This document shows positions 27,012 through 36,852 of a stretch of 64,000 nucleotides of DNA, piece by piece. Below the pieces are notes generated by a model. That model saw only the letters and a list, made by a program, of their open reading frames with translations. It searched no databases and was not told the DNA's origin. A program made the position numbers and the translations under genes. Position 1 is the first letter of the stretch, and each line of letters opens with the position of its first letter. Source of the DNA: Stropharia rugosoannulata (taxonomy: Eukaryota; Basidiomycota; Agaricomycetes; Agaricales; Strophariaceae); assembly GCA_028532985.1 (NCBI GenBank), contig JANCIK010000001.1, forward strand, positions 3,596,001 through 3,660,000, written 5' to 3'.

Positions 27012-29294
27012 ATGTCTACAATAAAACTCAGTCATGTTCCGAAGCTTGACAGTGCCGCCTCCTACCCCGAGTGGAAAAGGTACATTTCTCAGGTCCTCGT
27101 CGACGAAGGACTTTGGGGTCATGTGGAGGGAAGTGACAACCACCTTGCCATTCATCCGAGAATCCCACAGCCTGCGGCTTTGACGGACAATTCAGATGCA
27201 GCCGTTCGCGCTGCCTTCATGGCCTGGTGGAAGGACGATCATCGCGCGCGCGGAATCATCACCCGCCGACTCTCGCGAGTCACGTACGACAATATCACCC
27301 TTAACGATGATACTCCCGTCAGGACTATATGGGAAGAATTGAAGCTCAAATATGCCCGCATCGACGTCACAGCCCAGTTTGATCTAAAGGAGCAGTTAAT
27401 GTCTCTCAAACTGAAGGACTATAGCGATATTGATAACTACCTCAGTATCTTTCGCTCTGGACGCGATCGTCTTCTGGCCATGGGCGTTCCCTTCCCCGAA
27501 ACTGACATGGCGCACCAGATCGTCCGTGGTCTTCCGTCCGTCAATGCCTGGCCTCACTTCAAACAGCTTATGATTCAGCTGATGCAGGACCACATTGATT
27601 CCGAGATCAAAGCCAAGGCTGAGGGCAGAGACGCCGCTCCTCCGGACACACTCTTGAATCGCATTATCTCGCGCATCACTCTTGAATGCTATCGACTGCA
27701 GTCCGATGATCCAAAAAAGGCAACTCCGGGATCGGAATATTCTGGCTTGGCGAGCGCCAATTCTAGCGCTCAGAAAGAATCCGGTGGTCGTCCTATTCGC
27801 AAACATTCCAAAAATCCAGATGGTATTCCGTGCGACAACTGTGGGGGCCACTCACATGACAAACCCCACTGCTACTCCCCTGGCGGTGGAATGGAGAACG
27901 AAGCTCCTGAAGGATTCAAGGTCAGGTCTAAGAAGAAAGCCAAGTCTGCCGCCAAGGGCAGCAGCGGGAGCAAATCCGGAGAATCTGCTTCCGTTGCCGT
28001 GACTGCTAAGCCCGCTCCCGCTGCCACTTCCTCAGACTCAGACTCTGGCGAAATATCCTGCGTATCCATCGTCAGCCTAGATGGAGAATCGAGTCTCGTA
28101 GCGCACCTCAACCCCGATTCCACCTTGCTAGACTCCGGCGCTTCGTCGCACTTGATCAAATCGAAGGACTTCTTCTGTTCATACAGTGAACAAGAGGCGC
28201 GCAATGTCACCACAGCCAATCTCGGGACACTCACCACTTATGGGGGCGGTACCTGCGTCGCCAATGTCACCTACAATGGACGAACGATTCGCATGCGCTT
28301 CAACAACTCCCTGCACTCTCCAACTGGAGCAGTTAATCTCGTCTCCGTTGGTAAGCTGATCAAGGCACGCATTCGTCCATCCTTTGACCTTGATGGTCGA
28401 GTCACTCTCTACAAGGACGATGTTCCGCTTGCAGAAGGAAACATGACAGGTAACTGTCTTTTCGTGCTTCAGCTCCAGTTCATTCCGGCCGCCTTTCTCA
28501 GGTCGACTCTTGTGAAGGAGCCGTCTCTCTGTGTCATGTTCGCCAAGGTAGCCGAGACTGTCGAGCTCTGGCATCTTCGCTTCGGTCATCCCAGCGAACG
28601 TACGACTCGTCTTCTTATCAAGGCTCTTCAACATGCGAACTCCATCGTCAACAGTTCGTTCCCTGTTTGTGAGCCTTGCATAACAGCGAAGCATGTAAAT
28701 CACCCTCACCCAAAGAGCGCCATTGATCAACCTCGTCCTGGACCTCTCGAGCGCATCGTCGGTGACATTTGTGGGCCATTCCCAGTCCTCACTCCTCATC
28801 ATAAGTCCTGCTTCGTGGCCTTCCGTGACTCGAATCTGAAAATTGTCAACGTTCAGTTGTTGGCCAGTCGCGAACCCGAGCAGACCCTTATTGCGTTCAA
28901 GGCTCTGAAGGCCAGGTGGGAGAAAAAGACAGGCGCTGTCATTAAAACATTCCGATGCGACGGTGGATCCGAGTGGAAGGCCGAGTTCTCCGAATATCTG
29001 ACAGCCGAAGGGATATTTTTAGATGTCACCCCACGCACGGAGCATTGGATGAATGGCGAAGCGGAGCGCATCATGCGAACCTTGCAAGAACGGATGCTTG
29101 CCATGCTCATTACAGCGCAGCTTCCTCTCACTTATTGGGGAGAAGCAGCCCTCACAGCTGCGTATCTCGTCAATGTCACTACAACTAACTCTGATGGAGT
29201 CACCCCGTTCGAACTAATGCACGGTCGCAAGCCCAATCTTGCTCATCTTCGTGTCTGGGGCCTGAGGTGCTTCGCGCATGTCCCTCTCGAATAG
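27012..29294 (+). CDS. Copia gag, protease and integrase (ends at in-frame TAG)
   Basis: First part of the gag-pol polyprotein, 760 residues. The N-terminal gag region begins near YPEWKRYISQVLVDEGLWGH. A zinc knuckle CDNCGGHSHDKPHC (CX2CX4HX4C, residues 274-287) binds RNA. The aspartic protease motif DSGAS is at about 374. The integrase zinc region (WHLRFGHP, about 520, with paired Cys downstream) precedes the catalytic core: Asp 585 (GDICGPF), Asp 650 (RCDGG) and Glu 685 (NGEAER), the D,D35E triad. The frame ends with TAG at 29292-29294, but the same frame is open immediately after it and carries the continuation, so the stop is a point lesion or a readthrough site. Confidence 0.92.
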   Translation: MSTIKLSHVPKLDSAASYPEWKRYISQVLVDEGLWGHVEGSDNHLAIHPRIPQPAALTDNSDAAVRAAFMAWWKDDHRARGIITRRLSRVTYDNITLNDDTPVRTIWEELKLKYARIDVTAQFDLKEQLMSLKLKDYSDIDNYLSIFRSGRDRLLAMGVPFPETDMAHQIVRGLPSVNAWPHFKQLMIQLMQDHIDSEIKAKAEGRDAAPPDTLLNRIISRITLECYRLQSDDPKKATPGSEYSGLASANSSAQKESGGRPIRKHSKNPDGIPCDNCGGHSHDKPHCYSPGGGMENEAPEGFKVRSKKKAKSAAKGSSGSKSGESASVAVTAKPAPAATSSDSDSGEISCVSIVSLDGESSLVAHLNPDSTLLDSGASSHLIKSKDFFCSYSEQEARNVTTANLGTLTTYGGGTCVANVTYNGRTIRMRFNNSLHSPTGAVNLVSVGKLIKARIRPSFDLDGRVTLYKDDVPLAEGNMTGNCLFVLQLQFIPAAFLRSTLVKEPSLCVMFAKVAETVELWHLRFGHPSERTTRLLIKALQHANSIVNSSFPVCEPCITAKHVNHPHPKSAIDQPRPGPLERIVGDICGPFPVLTPHHKSCFVAFRDSNLKIVNVQLLASREPEQTLIAFKALKARWEKKTGAVIKTFRCDGGSEWKAEFSEYLTAEGIFLDVTPRTEHWMNGEAERIMRTLQERMLAMLITAQLPLTYWGEAALTAAYLVNVTTTNSDGVTPFELMHGRKPNLAHLRVWGLRCFAHVPLE

Positions 29295-30476
29295 CAATCC
29301 AAACTTGGTGCTAAGTCCGTGGAGTGCCTATTCATGGGCTATCCTCTCGGTGGCCGTGGTTACCGTGTTCGTTGCTTAAAAACTAATCACTTCTTTGACT
29401 CCACTAATGTTATGTTCGACGAAAACATCCCTTACAAAGCTCTACACGTTCCGTCTACTGTACCAATTGACTATTCTTCTCTACCCTTCTCTCCATCCGT
29501 TCTCAAACGTCTATCTCCGTCAACCGCTCCTGCTACCACTGATTCGCAGCAAACTCTTCCAGATGACTTCAACTCGGTTTCACCATCTTCAGCGCATTCG
29601 ACTCCACTTCTGTCTATTCAACCGCCCACTCCTTCACCGTCGAATCCCTCATCATCTTCTCTGCCCGATTCTACAGCTCCTCAGCCTCCCCCTCCGCTTC
29701 GCGCCTCTTCTCGTGAGCGCCGTCGAACAGAGAAAGGCACATTCTACGATAGCATTATTCATGCTCAGAAAGAACATCGGGCCAAAACGCATTTGCCTTC
29801 ACCATTAGCAGAATTTTCTGGCGACGATGCAGACAATCCGTTTGTCGGCCTCTGTTCCACAGAAATATTCAACGCACCCGTTCCGTCTCTTCACGGTGAC
29901 TTTACTGCTTTATCTCTCGATGCCGAGGAGTACCTGGCACGCGACATTGACACCTACTGTGAAACTGCAATGCTCTCAATTCGCAGTGACGTTCGGCGCA
30001 GTCCTCTGTCACCCACATATGATATGTCAATTCCACCTGCGACCTATCGTGAGGCGATGGCCCGTACTGACGCTAATGAGTGGCAAGCCGTTGTCGACAA
30101 GGAGCTTTCCATGCTCAAGTCCATGGGGGTATATGAAGAGGAGGATCTCCCGGCGGGTCGTAGAGCTATTGGAAATCGTTGGGTGTTTGAATTCAAGCTC
30201 TCAGACGACGGATCTCTACCCATGCCCAAAGGCCGTCTTGTTGCACAAGGCTTCTCTCAGGTACCCTTGGTCGATTATGCTGATACCTTTGCGCCAGTTG
30301 CCAAGTCCGTAAGTGTTCGCATCATCGCTGTCTACGCGATCTCCCAAGGCTGGCATCTTGACTGCTTCGATGCAACAAGGGCTTTCCTTTGGGGTGATCT
30401 CTCTGAGGTCATCTACATGCGACGTCCTGCTGGCTTTGTGTCTCGTCATCATCTTCCACCTCCGTCTGGCGGTTGA
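29295..30476 (+). pseudogene. Copia integrase tail and N-terminal reverse transcriptase, cut off from gag
   Basis: Same frame as the upstream gag-integrase, beginning right after its TAG. It starts with the integrase C-terminal region (GAKSVECLFMGYPLGGRGY), then a Ser/Pro-rich linker, then the start of copia reverse transcriptase: EWQAVVDKELSMLKSMGV, GNRWVFEFKL, KGRLVAQGFSQ, YADTFAPVAK and DATRAFLWGDL. The frame meets a TGA at 30474-30476, while RT homology continues in another frame from about 30467, so one base has been lost or gained there. Confidence 0.85.
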
Positions 30477-31603
30477 AGAAGTCCTTGTATGGCCTTAAAC
30501 AAGCCTCGCGTGTGTGGTATCTCCTTCTGCGTGAAGTTCTCCGTAAACTTGGCTTCACTCGCTCAGAGTTCGATCATGCAGTCTTCATATACACGCACAC
30601 TTGGAATCACATCAAGGTTCACTGCCTTCTCGCCATGCATGTTGACGATGGTATGGCCGGCTGCAACTCGCGTCCGTTTCTGACCTTCATCAAGGCTGAA
30701 ATTGGTAAAGCCTTTGGAATCAAGGATCTTGGGCCTGTCAAATCCTTCCTCGGGGTACAGTTCGAACGTAATCTCGACACTTGTGAATTGTGGCTTCATC
30801 AACAAGCTTACATCGATGCCCTCCTCGAAGAATATGGCCTTACACGCTGCAACCCCGTCTCAACGCCTCTCGATGCCGCTTTCCCTTTTGGTCGCGATAC
30901 TGATGTTCAACCTCATATTCCTAATCTCACTCATGCATTTCAGCGTCTCGTTGGTTCCTTACTCTTCTTGCAACGTTACTCCAGACCAGATATTTCTGTC
31001 GCCGTTCTGCTTCTTTCACAACACTGTTCCAAACCGGAGCCACGTCACTTCGCAGCTGGGAAACGCCTTCTGCGCTACCTCGCGGGAACTCGTTCTCTTC
31101 GTCTGCATTATGGGGGCGTCGACAAGTCTGCTCCGCTCACTTGCTTCACTGACGCTGACTGGGCAGGATGCAAAACCACTCGCGCATCCGTCTCTGGTTT
31201 TATCTGGTACATGTCAGGCGGCCCGATAAGTTGGTCTTCCAAATCTCAAACCTCCGTGTCCGTTTCATCCACCGAGTCTGAATACATTGCCATTACTCGA
31301 GGTGTTCAAGAAGGCCTGTGGCTTCGCTCTTCTCTGAATCTTCTTCATATCGATTGTCCTTCCACTCTTTCCTTATTTACTGACAACGAGGGCGCTCGTT
31401 CTCTCTGCGAGAATGATTCTTCTCACAGTCGTGCAAAGCACATTGACATTCGCTATCATTTCGTGCGTTCTCACATTGAATCTCGTACTTTTCTCATTAT
31501 ACATACTCCTGGCATTTCCAATCCTGCTGACATTTTAACAAAACCACTTCATCGTTCCAAATTTCTAGACTCTGTTCCACGCCTCAGCCTCGTTATGCGT
31601 TGA
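30473..31603 (+). pseudogene. Copia reverse transcriptase C-part and RNase H, frameshifted
   Basis: Continues RT in a frame shifted by one from the upstream part: KKSLYGLKQASRVWY, then the active-site motif as HVDDG (usual form YVDD), then FLGVQFER. RNase H follows with FTDADWAGC, STESEYIA and FTDNEGARSL, and the polyprotein ends just before the purine tract. The order is normal for copia. It begins in mid-domain, so it cannot be made without crossing the frameshift. Confidence 0.88.
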
Positions 31604-31610
31604 GGGGGCG
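31601..31610 (+). other. Polypurine tract
   Basis: TGAGGGGGCG directly before the right LTR; G-rich tract expected to prime plus-strand synthesis. It is short and ends with a pyrimidine, so the exact limits are uncertain. Confidence 0.65.
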
Positions 31611-31989
31611 TGTTGAAGTAAATCGTTTGCCTTTATTGCTCTTTCCTTTATCGCTCTTTGCCTTCTAATTGCTGTCTCGCTTACGCATCTTCGTAGCGCC
31701 AGTCACGTCACTACGTATTCTCTGATACATTGCGCTCTGCGCACATGCTCACGATTCCCTTATCCGTTCAACGCATATCTTCGTACATACTATTTATCAC
31801 TCACATTCACTTCACAGTCCCTCAGTCGTTCTTCTCAACGCTGAGGTGACTATTTCATTCATTCACGTACACACTACGTACTAACTTGATTATCTAGTTC
31901 CAAGTACTTACGAGAAACTAGGTAATAAATACATTAGTCGTTCTTCTCAACGCTGAGTTCCAAGTACTTACGAGAAACTAGTTTTCACA
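31611..31989 (+). repeat. Right LTR (379 bp)
   Basis: Same length and, read side by side, the same sequence as the left LTR, including its two internal direct repeats. Confidence 0.95.
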
Positions 31990-31994
31990 ATTTC
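31990..31994 (+). repeat. Right target-site duplication (ATTTC)
   Basis: Matches the five bases before the left LTR; host coding sequence resumes at 31995. Confidence 0.92.
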
Positions 31995-32356
31995 GGAAAC
32001 GACTCAGCCGTACCACACTCTCCCTGAAGGACTATCCATCAGCACTTATCGCGACCTACTGGACTGCACGTTGCAGAAGGTGCCGTTGTCGTACTCCTTC
32101 GTACTTCCCGACACGTCTCCTGGAGTATTACCATTTGATGTGTGTGGTATTGACTGTCCTCGGCTTCCTATTCTCCGTGCTTGGACTCATCTGCGATGCA
32201 TACGATCGTTTGCCTCCCGTTATCGGCACTGTGGCTCTTACGGCCATTTCCACCAGCCTTGTCGCTGTTATAATTATTTTTCTTGCTCCAGAGCATGTCG
32301 AAGGAGATAAATGCCAAGCAGGAGATGGGCGAGAGAATGAGAAGGAAAAGCAGTGA

Positions 32357-32834
32357 TTTTGTAATGTGTTCAAGTAGTATCCCAGTGTATGGCTATAGCA
32401 CATAAGATGATCGTGAAGTAATGTACGTATTCGGAATACCATAAGCTGTTCGAACTATGTATGCCGTGCAATTGTGCGACTGCTGTTCTACACCAAAGGG
32501 TGTGCATATTTCACAGCACGTTCACTGCAAGTAACAGAAAATTCTATTTTTGGTACTCCTAGTACATCCCTCATTGACAGCGTTCATATAAAATACTATG
32601 CATGCACTGCTGTATACAGGACGACTTGGTATACTGACATGATGCATTGTACAGAGAACTGATGCACAGCACAACTATTTGATGAAATCTTCTACACAGA
32701 ATAATTTTTGTATAAAGAGCAGTATCGGGTTGAGTTTAGTCATTAAGCTTAACTCCTCAACACTTTTTAATTCACTCGCTCTATCAACGCGATCTCAGCT
32801 TCACTACAGCCCCCCTCCGATATTTTCTAGACGT
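32357..32834. other. Intergenic, no gene seen
   Basis: AT-rich gap between the split membrane gene and its downstream relative; it presumably holds the second gene's promoter. Confidence 0.5.
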
Positions 32835-33768
32835 ATGGAACCATTGACAATTGATAATAGTGAGTTGCAGTATTTTGATAATAGCCCTTTTCGTCATCTG
32901 ACAATGCTCTTTTACATAGACCGGAACGTAGGCAGAAATCTGGAAATGTGGTCTGCTCGTCTGCGTGGTATATGCATCTCCGTGAGAATACACAAAACTC
33001 ACTCTATCTGATGTGTCACTACTGACCATGAAGTTTCTCTTATCTCATACAGGCAACAGTCCTTACCTGCGTACAAGCAGGGTTCCTCAAAATAGTAACT
33101 ATCTACAGCTCCAAAAATACACAGGTTCCGGTCCCAAAGACGGTGGTAGCGAGTCTCCTTTGTGGAATATTCCTTTACATCCTCACAGGTAAGTTATGCA
33201 ACCTCTCGAGGCTAGCAATTGCTGACGGCTTTCTGAACGATCCTCTGAATCAGTGGGCGTTTCGCTCTGCGCACATTTCCTCATTGACAGTCACAAGGTG
33301 CGCCTCGAGCTTGCGTCCCTCCTCGACGCACAGACTCCACAGCCCACGATGTACGCATACGAAATGGCACCATTCGTCATCCCACAAGAGCACTCCTATG
33401 GCACGGTGGACGAGAAAATATTAATGGAGGATGCGCACTTCACAAACCATATGCATACTACCGCAAACATTGCGCCTTCAAGTTCGTTGTACCATCCGGA
33501 CAGTCCAGGTCCTGCCTACCCGAGATACGACGCTTATCCAAGATACGACGCTTACCCAAGATACGACGCTTACCCAAGATACGACTGCCACTGTCCGAGG
33601 CACCTGACCGCAGACGGCGACCCAGAACATGCGCCTGTGGCTGCTTCACCACCCTACCATTGTTTTGCCATATACGCGGGGCTTTATCAGCTCTGCCAGG
33701 TACTAGCCACACTAGGCATATTATCGCTATTCGTGGGCTTTGTGTTTGTTATCCAATATCTGGTATGA
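32835..33768 (+). CDS. Small membrane protein with AYPRYD repeats, relative of the split gene
   Basis: Three exons (32835-32967, 33060-33188, 33254-33768) give 258 residues in frame. The layout parallels the upstream split gene: an amphipathic stretch (LEMWSARLRV), a hydrophobic span, a second span (VVASLLCGIFLYILTG, continuing VGVSLCAHFLID), a hydrophilic middle, and a final span at the very C-terminus (LCQVLATLGILSLFVGFVFV). The middle carries four AYPRYD hexapeptides. The exon 1 donor at 32968 has alternatives (acceptor at 33052 or 33059), so residues around that junction are uncertain. Function unknown. Similarity to the neighbour is in spacing and hydrophobic pattern more than identity. 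Confidence 0.62.
33514..33585 (+). repeat. Four tandem 18-bp coding repeats (AYPRYD)
   Basis: Units at 33514, 33532, 33550 and 33568; the last two are identical and the first two differ by one or two silent bases. They encode Ala-Tyr-Pro-Arg-Tyr-Asp four times, so the repeat expands without breaking frame. Confidence 0.9.
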
Positions 33769-34101
33769 TTTTTCCGTCGAATAGATCGTACTGCCACGTG
33801 GGCCACTATACAAGCAAGAATGCAACACATTTCGGGTGCGGACACAAATATGGTAAATTATGTTTGTAGCCTCACTTCAATACTTGGCTTCTATGTTATT
33901 TTTGAGATGTTGCTGTAGTTTTGATAGCTCTGTTGTGTATATTTATTGAATCTGATCTGGAATAATTATTAGAATGGGTACATAAGTGGTCCTTGCTGAG
34001 AGGTGTACCAGAGCATATCAATTCCCCATCAATGTATTAAAGATAGACGTTGAACACGAAACCTAGCAGAGGATTCAAGCTAAAAAGGTCTAAGCGCCCA
34101 C
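33769..34101. other. Convergent intergenic region
   Basis: 3' ends of two converging genes; AT-rich, no gene or structured element seen. Confidence 0.5.
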
Positions 34102-34712
34102 TCAGTACTCCATTTCAACAGACTCATCAATCCCACGCTCCATAGAAACATCATATGTTTCAGCGTCTTGCTCATCCGGGATCCATACGGCCTTGAACGG
34201 CGGCTGTACCAGAGCTTTCTGTATTGTACGCCCTTTTGCAGCCTTGTCGTACTCAGTTGAAGGCTCAGGTCCGGGCCACTGGGTTGACTGCACACACTCA
34301 ACGCAAGCGGGCCACTTGCCCTCTGCAACAGCGGACTGCAAGTAGCTTTCTAGACGTAGTTCCTGGTTTTATTCAATATTTATTATTCTGCTGATATGGT
34401 TAGGATACGTACCTCGAAGCTTGAGTTGGACATTGTAGGAAAGGCGGTGATACTTTGCATGAATCGGCCATTTCGAGTGGCACTCCCATTGAGTGCAGCA
34501 TGTGCCTTCAGTGCGCGCTTATGCCCTGCTATAACCCGTCCTAATGAACTTTTATTTTCCATCGCAGTTTGCTGTGAGTCATGGGTGTGAAGCAAAATTA
34601 AAGTCCGCGCGGAGGGTTTAGCAAAATTTTGTGAGTCGGCAGAATCATAATCTTCCTCGTCGTCTTCCCATACAAAGACCGATTGCATTTCCGAGTCGTT
34701 GCCTTGGCCCAT
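34102..34712 (-). CDS. Hypothetical basidiomycete protein, two exons
   Basis: Exons 34413-34712 and 34102-34362, joined by a 50-nt gtacgt..ccag intron, give 186 residues. I do not recognise the family. The N-terminal third is acidic (WEDDEEDYDSADSQ), followed by a basic helix-prone stretch (GRVIAGHKRALKAHAALNG), then SNSSFEELRLESYLQSAV and a Cys pair (ACVECV). There is no signal peptide or membrane span, so a soluble nuclear or cytoplasmic protein is likely. The intron is needed: reading through the donor stops after nine codons. Frame continuity over the junction and even composition favour a real gene. Confidence 0.65.
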
Positions 34713-35645
34713 AGAATGAAGTTGTATATCAGAGTGCGTATGGAAAAGGGGACCTTATATACCAATAGTTTCCTAGGAGAATATGAGGTCACAGCCGTGG
34801 TTCTGGGCTAGAATTCTCACCAAATGGTGGCGGGTATTTATGGCCACCCAAAAGGTGCCGGGCTACCATAATAGGGAATCGTGGATCCGGATGTCGGCCA
34901 CACATGTCGTAAACCTGCTTTAAGTGTAATAAGTGGCAGACGTTGGCAAAGTATCAAGCTAAATTGAGCAAATGCAACACCCATGCTAGTAGTAGTACCT
35001 TGTAAGATGTCTTATTGGCCACGTTCTTTTTTCTTGGCGCCAAGAATACATTAGGCGCCCGTGCCAAATAAACTAAATAATTGGTGACCGTACCAAGACT
35101 CTACAGCAACCATATAGCCAGCCCATAGACTGAACAAAGGAAAGCTTACAAAAAAGGATTGTTGCGTGCTGCCAACATCCGCTCACAGGTAACCTTCAAT
35201 ACCCGGCCGATCAAAGAGAAGCATCTAGTTGCGGCGTGGAAGAAGCGGCAGCAATGATATCAGGATGAGATTGTCACCAAAATAACTGGAAAGCACATCT
35301 AAACGGCATTGAACTTGGTCAATTGATGTCTTGATTATTGTAGACTCGTCTGTGGACCGGCAGCACAATCATTAAGCCAGTCCTAGTCATTTCTCGTGTT
35401 GTATATTGATCATCTGACTGGCTTGCCATAGCCATCACAGTTTGTCAGCCAGGTTTCTCATTCAATGTGCAAGTGTAAGTCATTGAGCAAGTATCAATTC
35501 AAATATCTGAAATGGACACATTTGACTACTTAATTTCTTTGACTCAATGCCGATAAATTTCATATGTATTTACAAGGACCACTTGGTACATTAATGGTAC
35601 ATCAACACGACAAATATAGTAGCAATTACTATGTATGGCAGGTAG

Positions 35646-35661
35646 CTAGGGTTAGGGTTAG
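35646..35661 (+). repeat. Interstitial telomere-like repeat
   Basis: TAGGGTTAGGGTTAGG, about two and a half TTAGGG units, the usual filamentous-fungal telomere unit, inside non-coding DNA. Confidence 0.7.
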
Positions 35662-36002
35662 GAGAGCGGAGCGGCAAAAAAGAAGCCCGCCCAGCCAGAG
35701 TGGCCGGAGCGGGACAGGGAAATATTGAGACGGTGCATAAGCCTAAGCCCATACAAGCCGCAGACACCCCCTGAGGACAAGGTCGCCGTGCTATGGGGGA
35801 TTTCCACGGCCCACAGACCCAGGTACTTGAAGGGGCCTATGCCATCAAGGTAAGTATGAGTTGTTCAAATGTCAGACCATCCCTTATGTACCCCAGAGAA
35901 ACGCGCACGGACCATTTCCTGAAACGTGACCCAAAACACTTGGCCCGCATCTTTCCTGCCATCCATCGTCGCCTCACGCAGCCTCACCCCCTAGGTCCTC
36001 GA

Positions 36003-36290
36003 ATAACGGAACCCGCTGTATTGCTTTTTGACTCTCGTTGAACTAAGCAAGGATGAGGGCGATCTTTACTTCTTCGCTGGTACTTAATATGCTTGAAGTA
36101 TCACCTTGATATCACCCTCTGGCGATATGTTCCAGCTTATCTCTCTCCTAGATCGAGGACACATAAACTACCGTTTGACTGTACTTACAGAACGGAATCA
36201 ACGACGACTTGGCTCAATAGCAGACTACTACGTCTACCAGGTGCTTCATTCCCTTATTCTCTGGCGGCTTCACAGCAAGTTGTTACTTGG
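36003..36290 (+). repeat. Decayed duplicated unit, copy 1
   Basis: Shares ordered blocks with the next copy: ATAACGGA, CCCGCTGT, TACTTCTTCGCTGGTA, ATCTCTCTCC, GACTGTACTTA, GAATCAAC and ATTCTCTGGCGGC-TCACAGCAAGTT. Spacing between blocks differs, so the copies are old. Possibly the remains of a former gene (both copies can be read as DLYFFAG near the start), but no intact frame is left. Confidence 0.55.
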
Positions 36291-36377
36291 TAGCGCCATC
36301 TAGAATTCCGACACAGCTCCTTAAGAGCTCGTTCTGAAATTCCAAGTGGGACATCTGCTGACACAGCACTAACAACA

Positions 36378-36755
36378 ATAACGGAATAGTTACGTCAACC
36401 CGCTGTGATTTGCTTGTTGGAAGCAAAGGCGAAGACGACCTATACTTCTTCGCTGGTAATCTCACAGTACCTTAAAGGAACACGTTTATTTCACCTTCTG
36501 GCAAACTGCTCGGGTCCACCAAGACGCTACTTGCAGCATATACGAATACGAATGCATGCTCATTGCATCTTCTAGTCATATCTCTCTCCGTGGAAGAGTA
36601 CACACGAACTAGACTGTACTTAAAAGAAAGAATAGAATCAACAACAGCTCGACTCGCTAAAGGAATAGCAGACTTGCTACATTTACCAGACGCTTCATCT
36701 CTTGAATGACTCAATCACCCTACATATTCTCTGGCGGCCTCACAGCAAGTTCGAC
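36378..36755 (+). repeat. Decayed duplicated unit, copy 2
   Basis: Second copy of the unit, in the same orientation, ending about 100 bp from the NLR stop codon. A shorter echo of its last block (TTCTCTGGCGACCTCGCAGCAA) occurs beyond the other side of the NLR at about 41687-41708. Confidence 0.55.
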
Positions 36756-36852
36756 GTAATACTTGGGAACGTATTCATCTCATTTCCATAAAAAATAGCT
36801 GCTTTCAAGCACACTAGTCATACATTCACTAAGTGCATAGCGTGTTGTGAAA

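Larger units (their letters stand above)
26568..31989 (+). mobile_element. Ty1/copia-class LTR retrotransposon, 5.4 kb
   Basis: Complete in structure: two LTRs beginning TG and ending CA, a primer-binding site touching the left LTR, a gag-pol region in copia order (gag, protease, integrase, reverse transcriptase, RNase H), and a purine tract touching the right LTR. It is flanked by a 5-bp duplication. Integrase preceding reverse transcriptase defines copia rather than gypsy. The LTRs read as identical over 379 bp, so insertion should be young. The coding region has one in-frame stop and one frameshift, so this copy is probably not autonomous. It lies in the same orientation as the host gene it splits. 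Confidence 0.95.
25739..32356 (+). pseudogene. Small membrane-protein gene split by a copia retrotransposon
   Basis: Host gene of unknown function. Exons are 25739-26086, 26138-26276 and 26343 onward; the last exon is cut at 26567 by the element and resumes at 31995, ending at 32356. With the 5-bp duplication counted once, the frame continues without a break and would give 357 residues, strong evidence that this was one exon. Features: hydrophilic N-terminus, EAENLRRLLDSWMERLQ amphipathic stretch, a hydrophobic span (SVLTIFFASTEATLLSI), a second around LVLHILAASISFLGGFFLIR, a basic loop, and two C-terminal spans (CVVLTVLGFLFSVLGLI and GTVALTAISTSLVAVIIIF). The 66-nt intron 26277-26342 is a multiple of three and could be retained without a stop. 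The transcript now reads into the LTR. A related gene lies just downstream. Confidence 0.8.
34713..36852. other. Intergenic 2.1 kb with telomere-like and duplicated sequence
   Basis: No intact gene. It contains a 16-bp palindrome TTCTTGGCGCCAAGAA (35031-35046), a short TTAGGG run (35646-35661), and two decayed copies of a roughly 300-380 bp unit before the NLR 3' end. ORFs at 35793-36041 and 36093-36303 are not supported as genes. Confidence 0.55.

Noticed and set aside
35031..35046. Perfect 16-bp palindrome TTCTTGGCGCCAAGAA as an operator
   Set aside because: Not close to any gene start and single copy in the window; no support beyond symmetry.
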